The notes: a model not told the origin generated them from the letters alone. Positions 28,801 to 40,786 are shown, counted from the first letter of the stretch. The stretch is 64,000 nt of DNA from Dryocola clanedunensis subsp. sulfonylureivorans (GCF_016756775.1 NZ_JAERMU010000006.1:186001-250000), one strand, 5' to 3'. Numbers and translations: made by a program.

Positions 28801-30801
28801 GTGAAACACTCCCCTATACAATCCGCCAGCCTTGGCTTTAACGAAGAGGGTACACCTGTATCCCGAGAATTCGACGATGTGTACTTCTCTAATGATAATG
28901 GACTGGAAGAAACTCGTTATGTCTTTCTTGAGGGAAATCGTCTGTCAGAGCGCTTTGCCACGCATGACCGCCCGCTGTTTGTGGTTGGCGAAAGCGGGTT
29001 CGGCACCGGGCTTAACTTCCTGACTTTATGGCAGGCCTTCGATGAATTTTGCCAGAAACAGCCCGATACCACGCTGCGGCGTCTGCACTTCATCAGTTTC
29101 GAAAAATTCCCGCTCACGGCAGCGGATTTACAGGCCGCCCACGGCCACTGGCCAGAATTGGCTGAATTTGCCCACGAGCTGCAAAAAAACTGGCCGCAGC
29201 CTTTTTCTGGCTGCCATCGCCTGCTGCTGGCCGGAGGCCGAATCACGCTCGATCTGTGGTTTGGGGATATTAACGATCTTATCCCCCAGCTGGATGACAC
29301 CTTAACGAAGCAGGTAGATGCCTGGTTCCTGGACGGCTTTGCGCCGTCGAAAAACCCGGATATGTGGACGCCCCAGCTGTTCAATGCCATGGCGAAGCTG
29401 GCTCGTCCGGGCGGTACCCTGGCTACCTTTACCTGCGCTGGCTTCGTGCGCCGGGGGCTTATCGACGCGGGCTTTACGATGTTCAAAACCAAAGGCTTCG
29501 GGCGTAAGCGCACGATGCTGACCGGGACCATGGAGCAGGAACTTCCTCTCCGCTTACAGACGCCGTGGTTTAACCGTCCGCCCGCCCAGGGTAAAGAGGT
29601 CGCGATAGTGGGCGGAGGGATTGCCAGCGCCCTGCTCTCCCTGTCATTACTTCGGCGCGGCTGGGAGGTGACGCTCTACTGCGAAGACGACGAACCGGCG
29701 CTTGGCGCATCCGGCAATCGCCAGGGCGCACTCTATCCTCTCCTGAGCACTCACGACGCATCGCTGACGGACTTTTTCGCCACGGCCTTCACCTTCGCCC
29801 GCCGTCTTTACGATGCGCTGCCCGTTGAGTTCGATCGCGACTGGTGCGGCGTCACCCAGCTTGGCTGGGATGAGCGAAGCCGCCATAAAATCGAGCAGAT
29901 GCTGAGCCTTGAGTTCCCAGAAGGTATCGCCCGCGCCGTTGATGAACAAACCGTTACCGAAATTAGCGGCGTTGCGACAGGCTGTGGCGGCATCACCTAT
30001 CCGCTGGGCGGCTGGCTTTGTCCCGCGCAGCTGACCGCTGGCGCTATTCAGCTTGCCCGTAAACAGGGGCTAAAAGTACATTTTGGTCATCACGTGAATG
30101 AGTTGGTTAAAGCTGACGAGCTCTGGAAGCTGACGTTTGCCGGGCAGCCGTCTCGGCAGCATAACGCCGTGGTGCTGGCTAACGGACACAAGGTTAACCA
30201 TTTCTCGCAGGCTGAAAAACTGCCGGTGTCTGCGGTTGGCGGCCAGGTGAGCCATATTCCCACCGGCCCGGCGCTATCCTCACTCCGCCAGGTTCTGTGC
30301 TACGACGGCTACCTGACGCCGCAAAACCCGGCGAATCAGCAGCACTGCATCGGGGCGAGCTACCATCGCGGCGTGGAGGATATGCAGTACAACGAGGAAG
30401 ACCAGCGGCAGAATCGCCAGCGGCTTATTAACTGCCTGCCTGAGCAGGGCTGGCCGCAGGAGGTAGATGTTTCTGCTGGTAACGCCCGCTGCGGCGTTCG
30501 CTGCGCCTCCCGCGACCATTTGCCGCTTATCGGCAGCGTGCCGGACTATGAGCAGACGCTGGAAAGCTACGCGGGGCTGGTACACAGCAAAGAGAACGCG
30601 GTGAACGCGCCGGTCTATGAAAATCTCTTTATGCTCGCCGGGCTGGGTTCAAGAGGATTGTGCTCCGCCCCGCTGGCGGCGGAAGTTTTAGCCGCGCAGA
30701 TGAGCGACGAGCCGATACCGCTGGACAGCACAACGCTTGCGGCAATTAACCCGAATCGGTTCTGGGTACGGAAGCTGCTGAAAGGCAGAGAGGTTAAATA
30801 A
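28801..30801 (+). CDS. mnmC: Bifunctional tRNA modification enzyme MnmC
   Basis: This 666-residue protein makes mnm5s2U at the tRNA wobble position. The N-terminal SAM methyltransferase domain has [14 protein letters not shown] near 60-73. The C-terminal FAD oxidase domain has [19 protein letters not shown] near 265. I chose the GTG at 28801 because E. coli mnmC also starts with GTG at this point and the residues before it are not conserved. The gene is divergent from fabB. Confidence 0.96.
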   Translation: MKHSPIQSASLGFNEEGTPVSREFDDVYFSNDNGLEETRYVFLEGNRLSERFATHDRPLFVVGESGFGTGLNFLTLWQAFDEFCQKQPDTTLRRLHFISFEKFPLTAADLQAAHGHWPELAEFAHELQKNWPQPFSGCHRLLLAGGRITLDLWFGDINDLIPQLDDTLTKQVDAWFLDGFAPSKNPDMWTPQLFNAMAKLARPGGTLATFTCAGFVRRGLIDAGFTMFKTKGFGRKRTMLTGTMEQELPLRLQTPWFNRPPAQGKEVAIVGGGIASALLSLSLLRRGWEVTLYCEDDEPALGASGNRQGALYPLLSTHDASLTDFFATAFTFARRLYDALPVEFDRDWCGVTQLGWDERSRHKIEQMLSLEFPEGIARAVDEQTVTEISGVATGCGGITYPLGGWLCPAQLTAGAIQLARKQGLKVHFGHHVNELVKADELWKLTFAGQPSRQHNAVVLANGHKVNHFSQAEKLPVSAVGGQVSHIPTGPALSSLRQVLCYDGYLTPQNPANQQHCIGASYHRGVEDMQYNEEDQRQNRQRLINCLPEQGWPQEVDVSAGNARCGVRCASRDHLPLIGSVPDYEQTLESYAGLVHSKENAVNAPVYENLFMLAGLGSRGLCSAPLAAEVLAAQMSDEPIPLDSTTLAAINPNRFWVRKLLKGREVK

Positions 30802-30805
30802 CTTC

Positions 30806-30934
30806 GTCGGATGACGCTGCGCTTATCCGACCTACCATAATGGCGGGTTATGGGTGAATTTTTCGGTTGACGCCGCGCTTATCCGACCCGGCGGACGGAT
30901 GTTGTAGGGTGGATAAGCGGCAGCGTCATCCACC
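30806..30934. repeat. Cluster of three REP units (BIME-like)
   Basis: Units at 30806-30835 (GTCGGATGACGC...CCGACCTAC), about 30864-30898 (degenerate, GACGCCGCGCTTATCCGACC) and 30904-30934 (GTAGGGTGGATAAGCGGC, inverted). They occupy the whole spacer between convergent mnmC and yfcL. Confidence 0.75.
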
Positions 30935-30936
30935 GG

Positions 30937-31215
30937 TTACTTAAACTCGGCCTGCTTATACAAATTATCCCACATCCCCAGCACCAGGGACTGGTCGCGC
31001 GGGGAGAGCTCGCCCGCCTGAATCGCTTTTTCCAGGCTGCCGGACACCGCCGCATGCAGCGCTTCCGGGGAGTGGTCTTCGCCGTGTTCTATTTCGGCTA
31101 CGGCCAGGGTGAGGTGGCCACGCAGATAACCGCTGGCGAACAGCTCGTCATCACTGGCCACTTCAACCATTCCATCAATCAGCGCCAGAATGCGTGTTTC
31201 AAATTCCGCGATCAT
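30937..31215 (-). CDS. yfcL: YfcL family protein
   Basis: This 92-residue protein is the E. coli YfcL length, with [18 protein letters not shown] at the N-terminus. No function is known. It is the last gene of a leftward run prmB-aroC-mepA-yfcA-epmC-yfcL and lies 27 bp after epmC. Confidence 0.93.
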   Translation of the reverse strand: MIAEFETRILALIDGMVEVASDDELFASGYLRGHLTLAVAEIEHGEDHSPEALHAAVSGSLEKAIQAGELSPRDQSLVLGMWDNLYKQAEFK

Positions 31216-31242
31216 CGTACGTCTTTCCTCATTTGCAGGTAA

Positions 31243-31806
31243 TTAGTTTAGATCTTCCGGCCACGGGAACAGATCGGCTGTCACCGGCGGCGTTTTATAA
31301 TAGTCACGAAGCGCCGCCATCAGGCGCGCCGGGCGTTCAGGGATGCCCTGCTCCAGATAAATCATCACCTGGGCATGAACACGACGCTGGAACGCAATTC
31401 TGTCCGGGTCGACGTCGCCGCTTAAGTTGTCGCAGCTGACGTTAAACGGGAAGCCCGCCGCCATGCACAGCAGCCACTCCAGCGCCTGCGGCTTAACCTC
31501 CACGTCTTCGAACCTGCTCTGCGTTTGCGCATCACGGCCGTCCGGGCAGTACCAGTAACCGAAATCCACCAGCTCACGGCGGGCTTTCCCCGCGATGCAC
31601 CAGTGCGAAATCTCATGCATTCCGCTTGCGTAGTAGCCGTGGGCGAACACCACACGGTTGTACGACAGCTCTTCGTCTGCGGGAAGATAGATCGGTTCGT
31701 CGTCGCCTTTAATCAGACGGGTATTAAAATCATCTTTAAAACAGCCGTCGAAGATATCGATCAGCTGCTGATAGTGGTGTTCAGTCGTCATACTTGCTGT
31801 AGTCAT
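31243..31806 (-). CDS. epmC: Elongation factor P hydroxylase EpmC
   Basis: This 187-residue protein (formerly YfcM) hydroxylates the beta-lysylated lysine of EF-P. The metal-binding HEISHW segment and the conserved KARRELVDFGYWYCPDGRDAQ stretch are intact. The ATG at 31806 begins one base after the yfcA stop; an ATG at 31791 (MTTEHHY) matches the E. coli N-terminus better and is a credible alternative. Confidence 0.95.
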   Translation of the reverse strand: MTTASMTTEHHYQQLIDIFDGCFKDDFNTRLIKGDDEPIYLPADEELSYNRVVFAHGYYASGMHEISHWCIAGKARRELVDFGYWYCPDGRDAQTQSRFEDVEVKPQALEWLLCMAAGFPFNVSCDNLSGDVDPDRIAFQRRVHAQVMIYLEQGIPERPARLMAALRDYYKTPPVTADLFPWPEDLN

Positions 31807-31807
31807 C

Positions 31808-32605
31808 TCATGCTATCCCCATCCAGTGGAGGATCTCCGTTCCGTGGCTGTCGAATAATAGTTTGGCACTCATCACCGCCGAAACGATCACGATCATCGG
31901 CCGGATGAGCTTCTGCCCTTTGCTTAATACCAGGCGCGAACCCATGCGCGCGCCCAAAAATTGCCCGGCCATCATCACAAAGCCGGTGCCCCAAATCACC
32001 TTCCCGCCGATGATAAACAGCAGCAGCCCGCCAAGGTTAGACGTGGCGTTCAGCACTTTGGCGTGAGCGGTAGATTTTGCCAGGTTGAAGCCGCACAGCG
32101 TAACAAACGCCAGGGCGTAAAAGGAGCCGGCGCCAGGGCCAAAGAAACCGTCGTAAAAGCCGACGCAGCCACCGGCAACCAGCGCAAACGGCAGGCCGTA
32201 CAGGCGGCGCTGGCGATCTTCTTCCCCCAGCTTCGGCATCAGCAGGAAGTACAGGCCAATCCCGATAACCAGCAGCGGCAGGATCTGACGTAATAAGTCT
32301 GATTTAACGTGCTGCACCAGCAGCGCGCCGGTCATTGACCCGATGAAGGTCATCAGAATATTGAGCTTCTGATCCGCAAGGCTGACGACTTTTCGGCGAA
32401 TAAAATAGAGCGAGGAGGAGACCGACCCGCCGCAGGCCTGAAGCTTATTGGTCGCCAGCGCGTGGGCCGGAGACATTCCGGCGGCCAGCAGCGCGGGCAC
32501 GGTCAACAGGCCGCCGCCGCCCGCCAGCGCATCAATAACCCCCGCCAGCAGCGCGACAAAGAACAGCGTCACCAGCATCAGGGGAGAAACTAAAAACCAT
32601 TCCAT
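31808..32605 (-). CDS. yfcA: TSUP-family membrane transporter YfcA
   Basis: This 265-residue protein is of the TauE/SafE family with about eight helices. It has the repeated TSUP glycine-rich helices (LLAGVIDALAGGGGLLTVPALLAAG and GGCVGFYDGFFGPGAGSF). Relatives move sulfite or other organosulfur anions; the substrate of YfcA is unknown. It is 11 bp downstream of mepA. Confidence 0.94.
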   Translation of the reverse strand: MEWFLVSPLMLVTLFFVALLAGVIDALAGGGGLLTVPALLAAGMSPAHALATNKLQACGGSVSSSLYFIRRKVVSLADQKLNILMTFIGSMTGALLVQHVKSDLLRQILPLLVIGIGLYFLLMPKLGEEDRQRRLYGLPFALVAGGCVGFYDGFFGPGAGSFYALAFVTLCGFNLAKSTAHAKVLNATSNLGGLLLFIIGGKVIWGTGFVMMAGQFLGARMGSRLVLSKGQKLIRPMIVIVSAVMSAKLLFDSHGTEILHWMGIA

Positions 32606-32616
32606 GAGGGTATCCG

Positions 32617-33441
32617 TCAGATTTCGTGATTATCCAGCAGGGCCTGACATGAGGCCGGTATTGGCGGCGGCGTTTTCTTCTTAGGCGGCTTGCTGCCAGG
32701 TGCCGGAGGCTGGAACCAGCTTTGCAGTTCGGCTCCGCAGCCGTCGCCAGGAGGCGGTAACGGCTGGTCAACACATTCGAGGCTGTCTGCCGGGCAGCGC
32801 AGGCGAACGTGCATATGGGCGCGATGGGCAAACCACGGACGAACCTTACGCAGCCAGTCGCGATCCGCACCGGCATCCAGACAAAGCTGCTGTTTGATAG
32901 CCGGATTGACGAAGATGCGCATGACCTCGTTATCTTTCGCGGCAAGTTTGATCAGGCTGTCGATTTCCGGCTGCCACAAACGCTGGATAACGTGTTTATC
33001 GTCGCTGGCGACTAAATCCAGCGCCTGCGGCCTGAGCAGCTGGGCCGAGGTCCAGCGCGTCTTCGGCAACTGCAGGAAGATATCCACGTCCAGCCCGGTC
33101 TGGTGGCTGGCGTGGCCAGAACTGAAGCGCCCGCCTGCGGCCATCCCCATATCGCCAATCAACACCGTGCCCAGCCCCAGCTGGTGAACCTGATTGCTGA
33201 GGCGCTGAATAAACAGCACCAGATCGGGATGCCCGAAATAGCGGCGCTGATCCTGACGCATAATCTGGTAGTTGGCATCTTCAAGCGGCAACCCGTGTGC
33301 GCCGACGATACAGCCATTGGCAAACGAGCCGATGGACTGTGCGCTACCCGCAACGGGATGGGTGATTTTTTGCCACGGGGTGGCTGCAAAAGTGATGCTG
33401 CTGACAACGAGGGCCAGCAGACCAACGAGCGCTTTTTTCAT
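32617..33441 (-). CDS. mepA: Penicillin-insensitive murein endopeptidase MepA
   Basis: This 274-residue periplasmic LAS metallopeptidase cleaves D-Ala-mDAP cross-links. A signal peptide ends at TFA. The zinc site is represented by [19 protein letters not shown] and by HMHVRL near 210. Six cysteines that form the disulfides known for E. coli MepA are present. It is 4 bp after aroC. Confidence 0.97.
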   Translation of the reverse strand: MKKALVGLLALVVSSITFAATPWQKITHPVAGSAQSIGSFANGCIVGAHGLPLEDANYQIMRQDQRRYFGHPDLVLFIQRLSNQVHQLGLGTVLIGDMGMAAGGRFSSGHASHQTGLDVDIFLQLPKTRWTSAQLLRPQALDLVASDDKHVIQRLWQPEIDSLIKLAAKDNEVMRIFVNPAIKQQLCLDAGADRDWLRKVRPWFAHRAHMHVRLRCPADSLECVDQPLPPPGDGCGAELQSWFQPPAPGSKPPKKKTPPPIPASCQALLDNHEI

Positions 33442-33445
33442 TGTA

Positions 33446-34531
33446 TTACCACTGTGGCAAAGGTGGTGTCACGTCGGCGTTTTGAGCGCGCTGACGCAGC
33501 ATGTGATCCATCAGAACGATCGCCAGCATAGCCTCCGCGATCGGCACCGCGCGGATCCCAACGCACGGATCGTGACGCCCACGGGTCACCATTTCAACCT
33601 CTTCCCCTTCGCGGTTGATCGTACGGCCCGGCACCATAATGCTGGAGGTTGGCTTCAGCGCCATGTTTGCCACGATCTGCTGGCCGCTGCTGATGCCGCC
33701 GAGAATGCCGCCCGCATGGTTGCTCTGGAAGCCCTCTTTGGTTATCTCATCGCGGTTCTGGCTGCCGCGCAGGCTGACCACGCCGAAGCCTTCGCCAATC
33801 TCAACGCCTTTCACGGCGTTAATGCTCATCAGCGCATGGGCGATATCCGCATCAAGACGGTCGAACACCGGCTCGCCAAGGCCTGGCGGCACGTTGTCTG
33901 CCACCACGGTGACTTTCGCACCGATGGAGTCACCCTCTTTTTTCAGGGCGCGCATCAGCTCGTCGAGGGTGTCGATTTTGTCCGGATCCGGGCAGAATAA
34001 CGGGTTCTGCTCGACCTGCTCCCAGTCCTTAATCTCTAACGGCACGTCGCCCATCTGCGTCAGGCAACCGCGAATAGTGATGCCGTATTTATGCGCCAGA
34101 TATTTTTTGGCAATCGCACCGGCGGCTACGCGCATAGCCGTTTCACGGGCGGAAGAGCGGCCACCGCCACGATAATCGCGCAGGCCGTATTTTTGCTCAT
34201 AGGTGTAATCGGCGTGTCCCGGGCGGAAGACGTCTTTAATGGCGCTGTAATCCTGCGAGCGCTGGTCGGTATTTTCGATCAGCAGGCCGATGCTGGTGCC
34301 GGTGGTGACGCCTTCAAACACGCCGGAGAGAATTTTAACCTGGTCCGGCTCGCGGCGCTGCGTGGTGTAGCGAGAGGTACCAGGGCGGCGGCGATCGAGG
34401 TCGTGCTGTAAATCTTCTTCTGTCAGTGGGATACCAGGAGGCACGCCGTCCACGATGCAGCCCAGAGCAATACCGTGAGACTCACCAAATGTCGTTACGC
34501 GAAAAACCAGTCCGATTGAGTTTCCTGCCAT
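33446..34531 (-). CDS. aroC: Chorismate synthase AroC
   Basis: This 361-residue FMN-dependent enzyme converts EPSP to chorismate, the last shared step of aromatic synthesis. Signatures [18 protein letters not shown] near the N-terminus and [19 protein letters not shown] are intact. Length equals that of E. coli. A hairpin (34588-34605) lies between it and prmB upstream. Confidence 0.99.
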   Translation of the reverse strand: MAGNSIGLVFRVTTFGESHGIALGCIVDGVPPGIPLTEEDLQHDLDRRRPGTSRYTTQRREPDQVKILSGVFEGVTTGTSIGLLIENTDQRSQDYSAIKDVFRPGHADYTYEQKYGLRDYRGGGRSSARETAMRVAAGAIAKKYLAHKYGITIRGCLTQMGDVPLEIKDWEQVEQNPLFCPDPDKIDTLDELMRALKKEGDSIGAKVTVVADNVPPGLGEPVFDRLDADIAHALMSINAVKGVEIGEGFGVVSLRGSQNRDEITKEGFQSNHAGGILGGISSGQQIVANMALKPTSSIMVPGRTINREGEEVEMVTRGRHDPCVGIRAVPIAEAMLAIVLMDHMLRQRAQNADVTPPLPQW

Positions 34532-34614
34532 TTTTCACGGCTCCTTACCGTTGTCATTTTTTAATTGTGTTGTTGAGTGATACAACAACGGGCCTTGCGG
34601 CCCGTCTGCACAGA

Positions 34615-35547
34615 TTAATCTTTGTAGATGCTGAAGTGCTCGCGCGCCGCAATCAGCTGCGCTTTGGTGAGCATGAAGACACCGTCGCCGCCGTTGTCGA
34701 ACTCAAGCCAGGTGAACGGCACCTCCGGGTACTGCTCCATCAGGTGAACCATGCTGTTCCCCACTTCGCAGACCAGCACGCCGCCGTCCGCCAGGTAATC
34801 CGGCGCGCAGGCCAGAATGCGGCGCGCCAGCTTCAGACCGTCGCTGCCCGCAGCCAGACCCAGCTCCGGCTCGAAGCGGAACTCGCCCGGCAGGTCGGAC
34901 ATATCTTCCGCATCCACGTACGGCGGATTGGTGACGATAATGTCGTACTGCACCTTCGGCAGGTCGCGGAACAGGTCGGAACGAATTGGCGTGACCTGGT
35001 TTTCCAGGCCGTGCTCAGCGATGTTCTGCTCGGCAACAGCCAGCGCATCCAAAGAAATATCAACCGCGTCGACTTCCGCATCGTGGAATTCATAGGCACA
35101 AGCGATGGCGATGCAGCCGCTGCCGGTACACATATCCAGAATGTGCTGCGGCTCGCCGTCAAACAGGCCCGCAAAGCGGTTGGTGATAAGCTCACCGATT
35201 GGCGAACGCGGCACCAGCACGCGCTCGTCCACGTAAAATTCATGGCCGCAGAACCAAGCTTTATTAGTCAGATAGGCAACCGGGATACGTTCGTTGACGC
35301 GGCGAATCACGCGCTCCACGATACGATGACGTTCGCTGGAGGTGAGACGTGCGGTGCGCATGTCCTCAGGAATATCCAGCGGCAGATAGAGGCTTGGCAG
35401 CACCAGCTGAACGGCTTCATCCCACGGGTTATCGGTGCCGTGACCATACCAGATGTTGGCGGCGCTGAAGCGGCTGACTGACCAGCGCAGCATATCCTGA
35501 ATGGTGTGCAGTTCACTCACTGCCTCATCGACGAAAATTTTATCCAC
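34615..35547 (-). CDS. prmB: Ribosomal protein L3 glutamine methyltransferase PrmB
   Basis: This 310-residue SAM methyltransferase modifies a glutamine of ribosomal protein L3. Motif I is [13 protein letters not shown] at 136-148, and the glutamine-recognition motif NPPY is at 207-210. It is the first gene of the leftward prmB-aroC-mepA-yfcA-epmC-yfcL run and is divergent from smrB. Confidence 0.98.
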   Translation of the reverse strand: MDKIFVDEAVSELHTIQDMLRWSVSRFSAANIWYGHGTDNPWDEAVQLVLPSLYLPLDIPEDMRTARLTSSERHRIVERVIRRVNERIPVAYLTNKAWFCGHEFYVDERVLVPRSPIGELITNRFAGLFDGEPQHILDMCTGSGCIAIACAYEFHDAEVDAVDISLDALAVAEQNIAEHGLENQVTPIRSDLFRDLPKVQYDIIVTNPPYVDAEDMSDLPGEFRFEPELGLAAGSDGLKLARRILACAPDYLADGGVLVCEVGNSMVHLMEQYPEVPFTWLEFDNGGDGVFMLTKAQLIAAREHFSIYKD

Positions 35548-35716
35548 GTTGCCCTCCGCAGGCCGTTCGCGCTAATACAATAATCGATTAGTTTGCCATG
35601 AAGGCCGCGACAAATCAGCAGACAATCGCCGTGGCGGCCTGAAAATTGCGTTTTATTTAGTGCTGGACGGCAAAGCGGGTAAACTGACGGCATAGCAGAT
35701 GCGAGACGAGAAACAG

Positions 35717-36268
35717 ATGAAGAAGAAACTACCGCTCAGCGCTGACGATCAGAACCTTTTCCGCGATCTGATGAGCGGCACCAAAAAACTCACCCAGGAC
35801 ACCATTGTTCACCGTCCGGTGCGTAAAAAGCTCCAGCAAGTGCCGGTGAAACGGCTGTTACAGGAACAAGCTGACGCCAGTCACTACTTTTCCGATGAGT
35901 TTCAGCCGCGGCTGGCGACGGAAGGCCCTACACGCTATGTCCGCGAAGACGTCAGCCATTTTGAATTAAAGAAGATTCGCCGGGGCGATTACTCCCCTGA
36001 GCTGTTTCTGGATTTGCACGGGTTAACGCAGCTACAGGCAAAACAGGAGCTGGGCGCGCTGATTGCCGCCTGCCGCCGGGAGCACGTATTTTGCGCCTGC
36101 GTGATGCACGGACATGGCAAGCACGTCTTAAAACAGCAAACGCCGCTGTGGCTGGCCCAGCATCCGCACGTGATGGCCTTCCATCAGGCGCCAAAAGAGT
36201 ATGGCGGGGATGCAGCACTACTGATGCTGATTGAAGTGGAAGAGTGGCAGCCACCGGAGCTGCCTTAA
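35717..36268 (+). CDS. smrB: Ribosome rescue nuclease SmrB
   Basis: This 183-residue protein (formerly YfcN) has a C-terminal Smr domain with LDLHGLTQ and the HGHGKH motif. SmrB cleaves mRNA between collided ribosomes in E. coli. The ATG at 35717 gives the E. coli length; an in-frame ATG at 35699 would add six residues. It is divergent from prmB. Confidence 0.96.
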   Translation: MKKKLPLSADDQNLFRDLMSGTKKLTQDTIVHRPVRKKLQQVPVKRLLQEQADASHYFSDEFQPRLATEGPTRYVREDVSHFELKKIRRGDYSPELFLDLHGLTQLQAKQELGALIAACRREHVFCACVMHGHGKHVLKQQTPLWLAQHPHVMAFHQAPKEYGGDAALLMLIEVEEWQPPELP

Positions 36269-36290
36269 GTTTTATCGGATGACAATTATC

Positions 36291-36321
36291 GTAGGGCGGA
36301 TAAGCGCCAGCGCCATCCGCC
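36291..36321. repeat. REP element between smrB and sixA
   Basis: GTAGGGCGGATAAGCGCC...GCCATCCGCC, one imperfect palindrome just before the shared terminator. Confidence 0.75.
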
Positions 36322-36329
36322 AAAAACAG

Positions 36330-36357
36330 AAAGAGCCGCATATTGCGGCTCTTTTTT
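36330..36357. terminator. Bidirectional terminator smrB/sixA
   Basis: A perfect 10-bp stem AAGAGCCGCA/TGCGGCTCTT with loop TAT, followed by a T-run on the plus strand and preceded by an A-rich stretch. It serves the convergent smrB and sixA. Confidence 0.85.
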
Positions 36358-36371
36358 CATGCTTACGGCTA

Positions 36372-36860
36372 TCAGATAGCTTTAGCCACTTTCAGATTGC
36401 ACGGGTTCACCTGCCAGTTAAACACGCCTTTACCGGTTTCCCGATCCAGCGTGACGTTGGCAATGGCCGAAGTACAGAACATGGGTGGTGACTCTTCGGG
36501 GCAGAGTTCAGACACCAGGTAACCGACCAGCGGCAGGTGCGAAACCACCAGCGCAGATTCAACGCCTTCATTGGCCAGGGCTTGCAGGTAGTCTCCTACC
36601 AGCCCCACATCGCCGCTCGGAGTTAACTCCTGCAGGATGTCTTCTTTTTCCGGGAGGTTAAGCGCTTCCCGCACCACGTCCAGGGTCTGTTCAGCTCGCA
36701 GGTAAGGGCTCACCAGAACACGTTCGATATCCGCTACCTGACCTTTCAACCAGGTCGCCATAACCCGAGATTCGTCACAACCGCACTGGGTTAAAGGACG
36801 TACCGAGTCACTGGCGGCATCGAGTGCCGCGTCGCCGTGACGCATGATAAAAACTTGCAT
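36372..36860 (-). CDS. sixA: Phosphohistidine phosphatase SixA
   Basis: This 162-residue histidine-phosphatase-fold protein has the RHG triad (MRHGDAA) with His8 as nucleophile. E. coli SixA dephosphorylates NPr of the nitrogen PTS; an older assignment is ArcB. It lies between smrB and fadJ in conserved order; 211 bp of non-coding sequence separate it from fadJ. Confidence 0.97.
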   Translation of the reverse strand: MQVFIMRHGDAALDAASDSVRPLTQCGCDESRVMATWLKGQVADIERVLVSPYLRAEQTLDVVREALNLPEKEDILQELTPSGDVGLVGDYLQALANEGVESALVVSHLPLVGYLVSELCPEESPPMFCTSAIANVTLDRETGKGVFNWQVNPCNLKVAKAI

Positions 36861-37071
36861 ATTGCACCGCTTTTGTTAACCAGGAATGCTGCGCAACATC
36901 CCCATCAGGAGAAGAGGATATATTCAGCAGCCGGGCATTGTGCCTTATCCATACATCGAATGAAACGCTGTTTTTTACCTTATTGCTGTAAGTATAGTCA
37001 ATTAGTGTTTACACATTGACCAGGCAGCGCGCATTCACCGAGTTAAACCCATACCAGGGGGAAGGGCAAAC

Positions 37072-39231
37072 TCATGATTCTTTGACCCCAACTTCCGCTA
37101 CAGGGTTCAGTATTCCCCAGAAAGTATGGTTGTTCTCTGCCATCTGTTTTAGCCGTTCACAAGGCGAGAAACGCTCCCCAAGCAGGCTTGCCAGCCGTTC
37201 GAGCCTGGCCACAATGTCACCCGCGCCCCGGCTATCCATATAGCGGAACGGGCCACCCAGGAAAGGTGGGAATCCAATACCAAACACCGCACCTATATCA
37301 CCGTCACGCGCATTGCGTATTACACCCTCATCCAGGCAACGAGCGGCTTCGTTAAGCATCATTAACACGCAGCGCTCAGCGATAACCTGCGCATCGAGCT
37401 GCCCTTTAGGTGTGACGCTTAACAGCTTATAAATTGCCGGGTCAGCCTGTTTTCTGCTTTTACGCCCTTTGTTCGGATAAAGATAGAAACCACGCCCATT
37501 TTTTCTCCCTTTGCGATCGTCCTTCAAAATTGCGTCGATCGCAGGCGGAGCAGCAAAACGTTCGCCGTAAGCATTCTCAAGAATTGGACTAATTTTAGTC
37601 CCCACGTCGATTCCCACCTCATCCAAAAGTTGGATTGGGCCGACAGGAAAACCAAACTGCACCAGAGCCTCATCGATCTTCTCTACCGGCTCCCCTTCAA
37701 CCAGACAGCGCATGGCTTCATTGACGTAAGGTGCCAGAATTCGGTTGACATAGAACCCGGCGCTGTCGCCGACCACGATTGGCGTTTTACCCTGTTTCTT
37801 CGCCAAAGCAACCGTTGTGGAAATGGTTTCCGCAGATGTACCGGCGTGAGGAATAACTTCCACCAGCGGCATTTTGTCCACCGGACTGAAGTAATGCAGA
37901 CCGATAACCTGTTCAGGACGTGCGGCGTTCGCGGCGATATCCGCAATCGGTAAAGAAGAGGTATTGGAAGCAAAGATAGTATGCGGCGCGGCGTGCTGTT
38001 CGATCTCCGCCACCATTTTCTGCTTCAGGGCTAAATCCTCGAACACGGCCTCCACCACGATGTCACGATGGCTGAAACCGTGGTAATCCGTGCCGCCAGA
38101 GATACGCGCCATTTCCCGCTGCCGCTCGGCGGCTTTCATGTGGCGACGACGGACTTTTTTATCCAACAGATCCCAGCTGTATTTCAACGCATGGTTGATA
38201 CCGTCATGGCTGATGTCTTTGATTCGAACGGGCAGATGACCTTTGGTTGCCGTAACAAAGGCGATGCCTCCGCCCATCAGCCCACCGCCCAGGACACCTA
38301 CAGCCTCAATCGGGCGAGGCACAGCGTCGCCACCATGCTCTTTTTTCAGCTCCGTGCTGGCAAAGAAAATCCCCCGCAGCGCGGCTGACTGAGGCGTCAT
38401 CGCCAGCTCGCCGAAAGCTTTGGCTTCCGCTTCATAGCCGCTGTGGCTCCCCTGCTCTAATCCAGTTCTGATGACGTCAAGAATGCGTCGGGTCGCCGGA
38501 TAGTTGCCTTTGGTTTTCTGCTCGGTCTTTTTTCCGACGATGTTAAACAGCAAAGAGCGGCCAAGCGGCCCGGCAAGAATTCGTTCCCGCACGGGTAAAA
38601 CTCGTGAAGGTTTACGGCCTTTCAGCGCCAGCTCAACTGCCGCATTCAGCAAAATAGACTGAGGCACAACGTCGTCTACCAGCCCCAGTTTCAACGCCTG
38701 TTTCGGACGCAGCTGTTTACCGGTCAGGATAATATCCAGCGCGTTGCTTACGCCCACCAGGCGCGGCAAACGTTGCGTGCCGCCGGAACCCGGCAGCAGG
38801 CCTAGCTGAACTTCCGGCAGCCCCAGCTTCGTTTTTTCGTCGTCAGTGCAGATACGCGCATGGCAGGCCAGCGCCAGCTCCAGGCCACCGCCCAGGCAGG
38901 CACCGTGGATGGCGGCCACCACCGGGATGGGTAACGCAGCAATTTCGGCCATGATCTGCTGGCCCTGCTGTGCCAGCGCCTGGGCTTCTGCGGCAGACTG
39001 GCAGCCCGCAATCATGTTGATATCCGCACCGGCAATAAAATTATCCGGCTTGCCAGAAATAAACACTAAGCCCTGTAACGCATGGTTATCACGCACCTGT
39101 TTGATGATGGCGTGTACTTCAGGGCCAAACGAAGCCTTGAGGGTATTCATCTTCTCGCCGGGAACGTCGATGGTGACAACCGCCACGTTGTCGAGTCGGA
39201 CATGCAGAGTGAACGCGCTTGTCTGTTCCAT
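37072..39231 (-). CDS. fadJ: Multifunctional fatty acid oxidation protein FadJ
   Basis: This 719-residue protein is the alpha subunit of the anaerobic/auxiliary beta-oxidation complex. The N-terminal enoyl-CoA hydratase/isomerase domain has [20 protein letters not shown]. The NAD domain begins at [21 protein letters not shown] near 308, followed by the 3-hydroxyacyl-CoA dehydrogenase C-terminal domains. It shares a TAATG junction with fadI upstream. Confidence 0.98.
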   Translation of the reverse strand: MEQTSAFTLHVRLDNVAVVTIDVPGEKMNTLKASFGPEVHAIIKQVRDNHALQGLVFISGKPDNFIAGADINMIAGCQSAAEAQALAQQGQQIMAEIAALPIPVVAAIHGACLGGGLELALACHARICTDDEKTKLGLPEVQLGLLPGSGGTQRLPRLVGVSNALDIILTGKQLRPKQALKLGLVDDVVPQSILLNAAVELALKGRKPSRVLPVRERILAGPLGRSLLFNIVGKKTEQKTKGNYPATRRILDVIRTGLEQGSHSGYEAEAKAFGELAMTPQSAALRGIFFASTELKKEHGGDAVPRPIEAVGVLGGGLMGGGIAFVTATKGHLPVRIKDISHDGINHALKYSWDLLDKKVRRRHMKAAERQREMARISGGTDYHGFSHRDIVVEAVFEDLALKQKMVAEIEQHAAPHTIFASNTSSLPIADIAANAARPEQVIGLHYFSPVDKMPLVEVIPHAGTSAETISTTVALAKKQGKTPIVVGDSAGFYVNRILAPYVNEAMRCLVEGEPVEKIDEALVQFGFPVGPIQLLDEVGIDVGTKISPILENAYGERFAAPPAIDAILKDDRKGRKNGRGFYLYPNKGRKSRKQADPAIYKLLSVTPKGQLDAQVIAERCVLMMLNEAARCLDEGVIRNARDGDIGAVFGIGFPPFLGGPFRYMDSRGAGDIVARLERLASLLGERFSPCERLKQMAENNHTFWGILNPVAEVGVKES

Positions 39232-40541
39232 TATTCGACCTCCAGGACCATTGCTGCGCCAAGACCACCGGCCGCACAGGCTGTCACCAGGCCCAGACCT
39301 CCGCCGCGACGGCGTAGTTCATGCAGCATCTGGGTAATCATGCGCGCACCTGTTGCCGCAAAAGGATGCCCGTAGGCAATCGATCCGCCGAGCACATTGA
39401 ATTTGGCATCATCCACTTCTCCCGTGGCGTGAGCGCGGCCCAGCACATCACGCGCAAAACGCTCGCTGGAAAGCATTTTCAAATTGGCGAGCGTCTGCGC
39501 CGCAAAGGCTTCATGCATATCAAAAAGCGTCAGATCGGCAAGGGTGATCCCGGCGCGTTCCAGCGCCAGCGGCGTCGCCCAGGCCGGGCCTGAAAGCATA
39601 TCTTCCCAGACATCGACGGCGGTAAAAGCATAGCTGCGTAAAAAGCCAAGCGGCTTGAGCCCCAGCTCTCTGGCCCGTGATTCCGTCATCAGGATCACGG
39701 CTGCGGCCCCATCGGTTAACGGAGTGCTGTTCGCTGCGGTTACCGTGCCGTGCTTCCGGTCGAAGGCGGGACGCAGCTTTGCGTAATCTTCCAGAGAAGA
39801 ACCTTTGCGCACGTTGTTATCTTCCGCAAACGGCTGGCGATAAGGCGGGATAAACGCCGTCATAACTTCATCCGACAGCTTCCCTTCCTGCCATGCCTGC
39901 GCCGCACGGGTATGTGAACGGTGAGCCAAAGCATCCTGCTGTTCGCGGGTAATGCCATGCGTTTTCGCCATTTGTTCGGCCGTGTCGCCCATGCGTAACC
40001 CAGTTGAATACTCAGCAACCGCAGGAGGGACCGGCAGTAAATCACGCGGGCGAAGCTTAGAGAAAAGTTTCAGCCGCTGGCCGAGAGTGCGGGCTTTGTT
40101 TACGTCCACCAGCGTACGACCGAGCTTTTTGCTCACGCCAATGGGTAATACGGAGGATGAGTCGGCCCCGCCCGCAATACCTGCTCGAATCGTCCCGGCA
40201 AGTAAACTTTCCGCGACGTTAGCAACCGCCTGGAAACTTGTCGCGCATGCACGGCTGACGCTATAGGCATCGGTATGCACGCTCATGCCGGTGCCGAGCA
40301 CGATTTCACGGGCAATATTTGGCGCTTCCGGCATCTGTACAACCTGGCCGAAAACAAGCTGCTCAATGATTTCCGGGGATATTTCGCTGCGTGCCAGCAA
40401 CTCACTGACCACCATATTGCCAAGATCGATGGCGGGAATGCCGTGAAAAGCTGTCGCCTGTTTTGCAAACGGCGTGCGTAAACCGCTGACGATGGCAATG
40501 CGGTCGCCCTGGCGGGTGACCAGCGGAAGTGCCTTACTCAT
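39231..40541 (-). CDS. fadI: Acetyl-CoA acyltransferase FadI
   Basis: This 436-residue thiolase is the E. coli length. The acyl-accepting cysteine is Cys99 (SRACATSFQ); the general-base cysteine lies in [10 protein letters not shown] and the histidine in [11 protein letters not shown]. It performs the final thiolytic step with FadJ. A FadR-like site lies 37 bp upstream. Confidence 0.98.
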   Translation of the reverse strand: MSKALPLVTRQGDRIAIVSGLRTPFAKQATAFHGIPAIDLGNMVVSELLARSEISPEIIEQLVFGQVVQMPEAPNIAREIVLGTGMSVHTDAYSVSRACATSFQAVANVAESLLAGTIRAGIAGGADSSSVLPIGVSKKLGRTLVDVNKARTLGQRLKLFSKLRPRDLLPVPPAVAEYSTGLRMGDTAEQMAKTHGITREQQDALAHRSHTRAAQAWQEGKLSDEVMTAFIPPYRQPFAEDNNVRKGSSLEDYAKLRPAFDRKHGTVTAANSTPLTDGAAAVILMTESRARELGLKPLGFLRSYAFTAVDVWEDMLSGPAWATPLALERAGITLADLTLFDMHEAFAAQTLANLKMLSSERFARDVLGRAHATGEVDDAKFNVLGGSIAYGHPFAATGARMITQMLHELRRRGGGLGLVTACAAGGLGAAMVLEVE

Positions 40542-40577
40542 AACGCGCCCCTGTTAAAAAATGTAAGCAGATAAAAT

Positions 40578-40594
40578 AGTGGTCTGACCTGATC
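40578..40594. promoter_or_regulatory. FadR operator of fadIJ
   Basis: TGGTCTGACC (40580-40589) fits the FadR half-symmetric core TGGTCNGACC exactly. It lies just upstream of fadI, matching FadR repression of fadIJ in E. coli. Confidence 0.75.
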
Positions 40595-40680
40595 ACAGTT
40601 TTAACCAAAAAGTTACATTCAGCCAACCGGGGGAGAATAAATTTGGGAGGGGGGACACGCTTTAACGAAGGAATTCTGGA

Positions 40681-40755
40681 GATGACGACGCAGGATGAAG
40701 CTTGCGTCATCGGACAAATTTTACGGTGGATGACGCTGACGCTTATCCACCCTAC
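40681..40755. repeat. REP elements between fadI and yfcZ
   Basis: A clear REP unit GGTGGATGACGCTGACGC...CCACCCTAC lies at 40725-40755, preceded by a GATGACGACG...TTGCGTCATC inverted repeat at 40681-40711. Confidence 0.65.
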
Positions 40756-40786
40756 GTCCGCTCGGGCATAGGGTGGTTAGAAAAAA

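Noticed and set aside
34588-34605. Hairpin ACGGGCC-TTGC-GGCCCGT between prmB and aroC as a terminator
   Set aside because: There is no U-tract on either strand and the genes form one conserved run; it may only affect mRNA stability.
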